DNA of 6,191 nt, from positions 1 through 6,191 of the forward strand of contig JAISTZ010000147.1 in NCBI GenBank assembly GCA_031272345.1, given 5' to 3'. This DNA is from Spirochaetaceae bacterium. GTDB taxonomy: Bacteria > Spirochaetota > Spirochaetia > Treponematales > Treponemataceae. Shown here in pieces: positions 4,428-6,191 of the stretch. Both the position numbers and the translations under genes were made by a program. How positions within the stretch are numbered: the first letter of the stretch is position 1; each line of letters begins with the position of its first letter. The notes beneath the pieces are model-generated. The model was not told the origin of the DNA, did no database searches, and saw only the letters and a program-made list of their open reading frames with translations.

Positions 4428-5690
4428 ATGCACAGGGTTAGTTCCCACATGACGAACAGGGATTTGCAGTACCACCTGCGGGGCCAGGAAACGCGGCTCA
4501 ACAGGGTGAACAATCAGATCGGCAGCCAGGGGAAGATCGGCAGCCTCAGGGACGACCCCATCGCGGCGGGCCACCTGGTGCGGTACAAGTCCTTCCTGAC
4601 CAGGGTGCAGAACTTCGAGAAGAACGCCCAGACCCTGGCGGACAAAATCTCCGTGGCCGAGGGCTACCTGTCGAGCTCCCTGGACGTGGTGCACCGGGTG
4701 CGCACCCTGGCGGTGCAGGCCGCCAACGGCACCTACACTCGGGATGACCTCCGGCTCATGTCCGCCGAGGTCGACGAGCTCCTCAAGGAACTCGTGCAGA
4801 ACGCCAACGGCCTTGACGGTGACGGCAACCTGCTCTTCGCGGGGACAAAAACCAAGGGCGCGGCCTTCGAGCCCGTGGTGGGCGCCGTGCCTGGGGCAGC
4901 GGAGCCGATGATAACGGAGGTGCGCTATGCGGGCAATGTTGACGTGAACAGCGTCGAGGTTGACGAAGGGGCGACTCTCCCTGTCGACCGGGCGGGGGAC
5001 CGGATCTTTTGGGCTGAACGCCAGCGCCTTACGGCCCAGCGGGACCATTCGGCCTTCCGGGTTCCCGAGGACAGCATGATTAATGTTGACGGCGTAACCA
5101 TAGCCCTCAAGGCCGGGGACAACGTGTCCACGGTTGCCGCGAAGATAAACGATTCCGGGGCCGCGGTGAGGGCTGAAATCGACCCCGGCACCAGGGGACT
5201 GGCCCTGACCACGACGGATTCCCGGCAGCTCTGGCTCCAGGATGCGGAAGGGACGATTCTGAGGGACCTGGGCCTCATCGGGGATTCCTCCCAGCGCCCC
5301 CCGAACAATATCGCCGCGGGTTCGGCCCAGATTTCCGGCGGCCCCCTCAAGGAGGGTTCCCTTTTTGAAGCGGTGATCGCCCTGCGGGACGCCATGCTTG
5401 CGGGCGACCAGGAGAGCATCGGCGGCAAGGTCCTCGGGGCGCTGGATCAGGGGTTCGACAACCTGAACACCCGGATCGCCCGGCTCGGCAGCGACTACGA
5501 GCGGGCCGCCCTCAACGCCGAGCGGAATTCCGCCACGGCCCTCAACGTGACCGCCGAAATTGCCCGGGAGGGTGATCTGGACATGACCGAAGCCCTGATG
5601 AACCTGAAGATGCTCGAGTTGGTGCAGCAGGCGACCCTCGCCGTGTCCGCGAGGATCCACGACAACACCCTGCTGAATTATCTGCGGTAG
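4428..5690 (+). CDS. flgL: Flagellar hook-associated protein 3 (FlgL)
   Basis: This 420-residue flagellin-like junction protein is the last protein between FlgK and the filament. The N-terminal flagellin domain (about 1-140) shows MHRVSSHMTNRDLQYHLRGQ, then IGSQGKIGSLRDDPIAAGHL (the 'S.G..i....DDP..a' signature shared by FlgL and flagellin) and VRTLAVQAANGTYTRDDL. The C-terminal helix (about 340-420) shows NTRIARLGSDYERAAL, EIAREGDLDMTEALMNLKML and a terminal VSARIHDNTLLNYLR, the hydrophobic D0 end recognised by FlgN. The flagellin-class 'DDP' helix and the missing Flg_bb_rod motif separate it from FlgK. The perfect AAGGAGGT at 4415-4422 overlaps the flgK stop and lies 6 nt before the ATG, so translation is coupled. 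Residues about 145-335 are a variable surface region. There is no terminator after the stop; a convergent tRNA gene starts 11 bp on. fliW and csrA do not follow. Confidence 0.96.
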   Translation: MHRVSSHMTNRDLQYHLRGQETRLNRVNNQIGSQGKIGSLRDDPIAAGHLVRYKSFLTRVQNFEKNAQTLADKISVAEGYLSSSLDVVHRVRTLAVQAANGTYTRDDLRLMSAEVDELLKELVQNANGLDGDGNLLFAGTKTKGAAFEPVVGAVPGAAEPMITEVRYAGNVDVNSVEVDEGATLPVDRAGDRIFWAERQRLTAQRDHSAFRVPEDSMINVDGVTIALKAGDNVSTVAAKINDSGAAVRAEIDPGTRGLALTTTDSRQLWLQDAEGTILRDLGLIGDSSQRPPNNIAAGSAQISGGPLKEGSLFEAVIALRDAMLAGDQESIGGKVLGALDQGFDNLNTRIARLGSDYERAALNAERNSATALNVTAEIAREGDLDMTEALMNLKMLELVQQATLAVSARIHDNTLLNYLR

Positions 5691-5701
5691 AACACGGAAT
5701 T

Positions 5702-5775
5702 TGGCCCATGCGCGATTCGAACGCGCGACCTGTTGCTTAGGAGGCAGCCGCTCTATCCAACTGAGCTAATGGACC
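5702..5775 (-). tRNA. tRNA-Arg (anticodon CCT)
   Basis: This is a full cloverleaf of 74 nt on the minus strand. The acceptor arms are GGTCCAT and ATGGGCC (one G-T pair) with discriminator A, the D arm is GCTC/GAGC, the T arm is GCGCG TTCGAAT CGCGC, and the anticodon loop is CTCCTAA, giving CCT, which reads AGG. The anticodon stem GCTGC/GCAAC contains one C-A mismatch at positions 28-42. CCA is not encoded. It lies 11 bp from the flgL stop in convergent orientation, and 61 bp downstream of the SRP RNA gene on the same strand, with which it may be co-transcribed. Confidence 0.93.
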
Positions 5776-5784
5776 CCAAGGAAG

Positions 5785-5813
5785 GCCGGTTTATGCAAAC
5801 GGGACAGACCGGC
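5785..5813 (-). repeat. Inverted repeat between ffs and tRNA-Arg
   Basis: GCCGGT (5785-5790) and ACCGGC (5808-5813) form a 6-bp stem with a 17-nt loop, next to the palindrome GCCGGC at 5814-5819 in the wider GGCGCCGG tract. It could be a processing or termination structure after the SRP RNA, but no clear T run follows on the minus strand, so termination is unproven. Confidence 0.3.
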
Positions 5814-5836
5814 GCCGGCATTAAAACGCCTGCGAA

Positions 5837-5936
5837 GAGCCCAGGTAAACTACGGCACAGGAACCATCCTTCTACCGCTGCTTCCTTCCGAACCTGACGG
5901 GGTTTGAAAGCGGCGCCTTGCATAGCACCTGGACTC
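5837..5936 (-). ncRNA. ffs: Signal recognition particle RNA (bacterial 4.5S type)
   Basis: The minus strand contains GTCAGGTTCGGAAGGAAGCA (about 5880-5899), the nearly invariant SRP domain IV with its GGAA tetraloop and the asymmetric loop that binds Ffh. TGTGCCGTAG follows on the 3' side, as in other bacterial SRP RNAs. The ends were set by a closing helix, GAGTCCAGGT (5927-5936) with ACCTGGGCTC (5837-5846), ten pairs including one G-T. The result is a rod of about 100 nt, the usual size of the small bacterial form without an Alu domain. It works with Ffh and FtsY to target nascent membrane proteins. It is 21 bp downstream of tRNA-Ser on the same strand without a visible promoter between them, so a shared precursor is likely. 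Exact ends are uncertain by several bases. Confidence 0.93.
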
Positions 5937-5957
5937 ACCGCAAACGTCTTGTCCCAG

Positions 5958-6042
<85 letters not shown>

Positions 6043-6065
6043 ATACAAAAAAACGCTTCACTGCC

Positions 6066-6083
6066 CGGAAAGGGGGGGATTCG
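6066..6083 (-). repeat. Partial copy of the tRNA-Ser 3' end
   Basis: Eighteen bases match 5958-5975 at 16 positions, the two changes both being A to G on the plus strand. The match begins exactly at the tRNA discriminator base and covers the 3' acceptor strand, the 3' T-stem strand and part of the T loop. It has no accompanying cloverleaf. It could be the remnant of a second tRNA-Ser gene or a degenerate attachment-site repeat. Confidence 0.45.
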
Positions 6084-6092
6084 GTTCTCGTT

Positions 6093-6109
6093 GCGCACAT
6101 CCTGTGCGC
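6093..6109. repeat. Stem-loop, 7-bp perfect arms
   Basis: GCGCACA (6093-6099), TCC, TGTGCGC (6103-6109). Outer arms GGTTC (6083-6087) and GAACC (6116-6120) could extend it as a longer interrupted stem. On the minus strand it is preceded by CGAGGAA, as is the next hairpin (there with two extra A), suggesting two diverged units of one repeat. Confidence 0.55.
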
Positions 6110-6137
6110 TTCCTCGAACCCGCCTCCGCGCCCTTCC

Positions 6138-6155
6138 GGCGCCATCCGTGGCGCC
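6138..6155. repeat. Stem-loop, 7-bp perfect arms
   Basis: GGCGCCA (6138-6144), TCCG, TGGCGCC (6149-6155). The same CA-TCC-TG core is found in the hairpins at 6093-6109 and 2482-2499. The surrounding GC-rich sequence to the right edge shows no gene I can support; the repeat may continue beyond the window. Confidence 0.55.
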
Positions 6156-6191
6156 TTTTCCTCGCATTCGCTCGGCGGGCGCTCCGGTTCG

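Noticed and set aside
4176..5660. 494-residue open frame on the minus strand
   Set aside because: It is antisense to flgL and the end of flgK, and its composition is typical of a GC-rich shadow frame; the sense strand encodes clear flagellar proteins.
6049..6055. Minus-strand T7 run as an intrinsic terminator before tRNA-Ser
   Set aside because: The bases in front of it on the minus strand do not form a convincing stem.

Overview
The window looks like chromosomal DNA of a spirochaete, most likely a GC-rich member of the Treponema group. The main evidence is the flgN-flgK-flgL gene order and the character of the FlgK and FlgL proteins. I cannot name a species from sequence alone. The tRNA genes do not encode CCA.

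Layout. (1) Positions 1-410 hold mobile-element debris on the minus strand. A fragment of an IS256-family transposase (162-368) runs in frame into a start-less, frameshifted remnant of a VapC-type PIN toxin (1-149). A G-rich tract with G-quadruplex potential follows (375-410). (2) Positions 418-1789 are a visibly AT-richer toxin-antitoxin island on the plus strand. It has a VapB-like (DUF2281) antitoxin, an overlapping VapC PIN toxin whose frame is interrupted at a run of nine T, and then a DUF4160-DUF2442 pair. Each pair has its own extended -10 sigma70-type promoter. The two promoters share the same 9-mer at the same distance from the -35, and both are predicted to start transcription at or next to an ATG. 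(3) Positions 1910-5690 are a GC-rich flagellar operon: a candidate sigma28 promoter, a FlgN-like export chaperone, and the hook-filament junction proteins FlgK and FlgL. (4) Positions 5702-6042 are a minus-strand RNA cluster, in transcription order tRNA-Ser(GGA), SRP 4.5S-type RNA (ffs) and tRNA-Arg(CCT), convergent with flgL. (5) Positions 6043-6191 hold a partial copy of the tRNA-Ser 3' end and two GC-rich stem-loops. These share their loop design with a third hairpin found between flgN and flgK.

How the genes work together. FlgN is expected to hold FlgK and FlgL unfolded or soluble in the cytoplasm and deliver them to the flagellar export gate; FlgK and FlgL then form the junction between hook and periplasmic filament. 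The usual spirochaetal neighbours fliW and csrA are not found after flgL, because the RNA cluster begins 11 bp past its stop. The RNA cluster supplies translation and protein-targeting housekeeping. The toxin-antitoxin island appears to be an acquired, partly decaying block beside the core genes.

The features most worth a second look are the T9 frame break in vapC, the shared near-leaderless promoter module of the two toxin-antitoxin pairs (with a 20-codon upstream ORF in one), the sigma28 promoter, and the dispersed hairpin family. I saw no CRISPR array, origin or complete insertion sequence.
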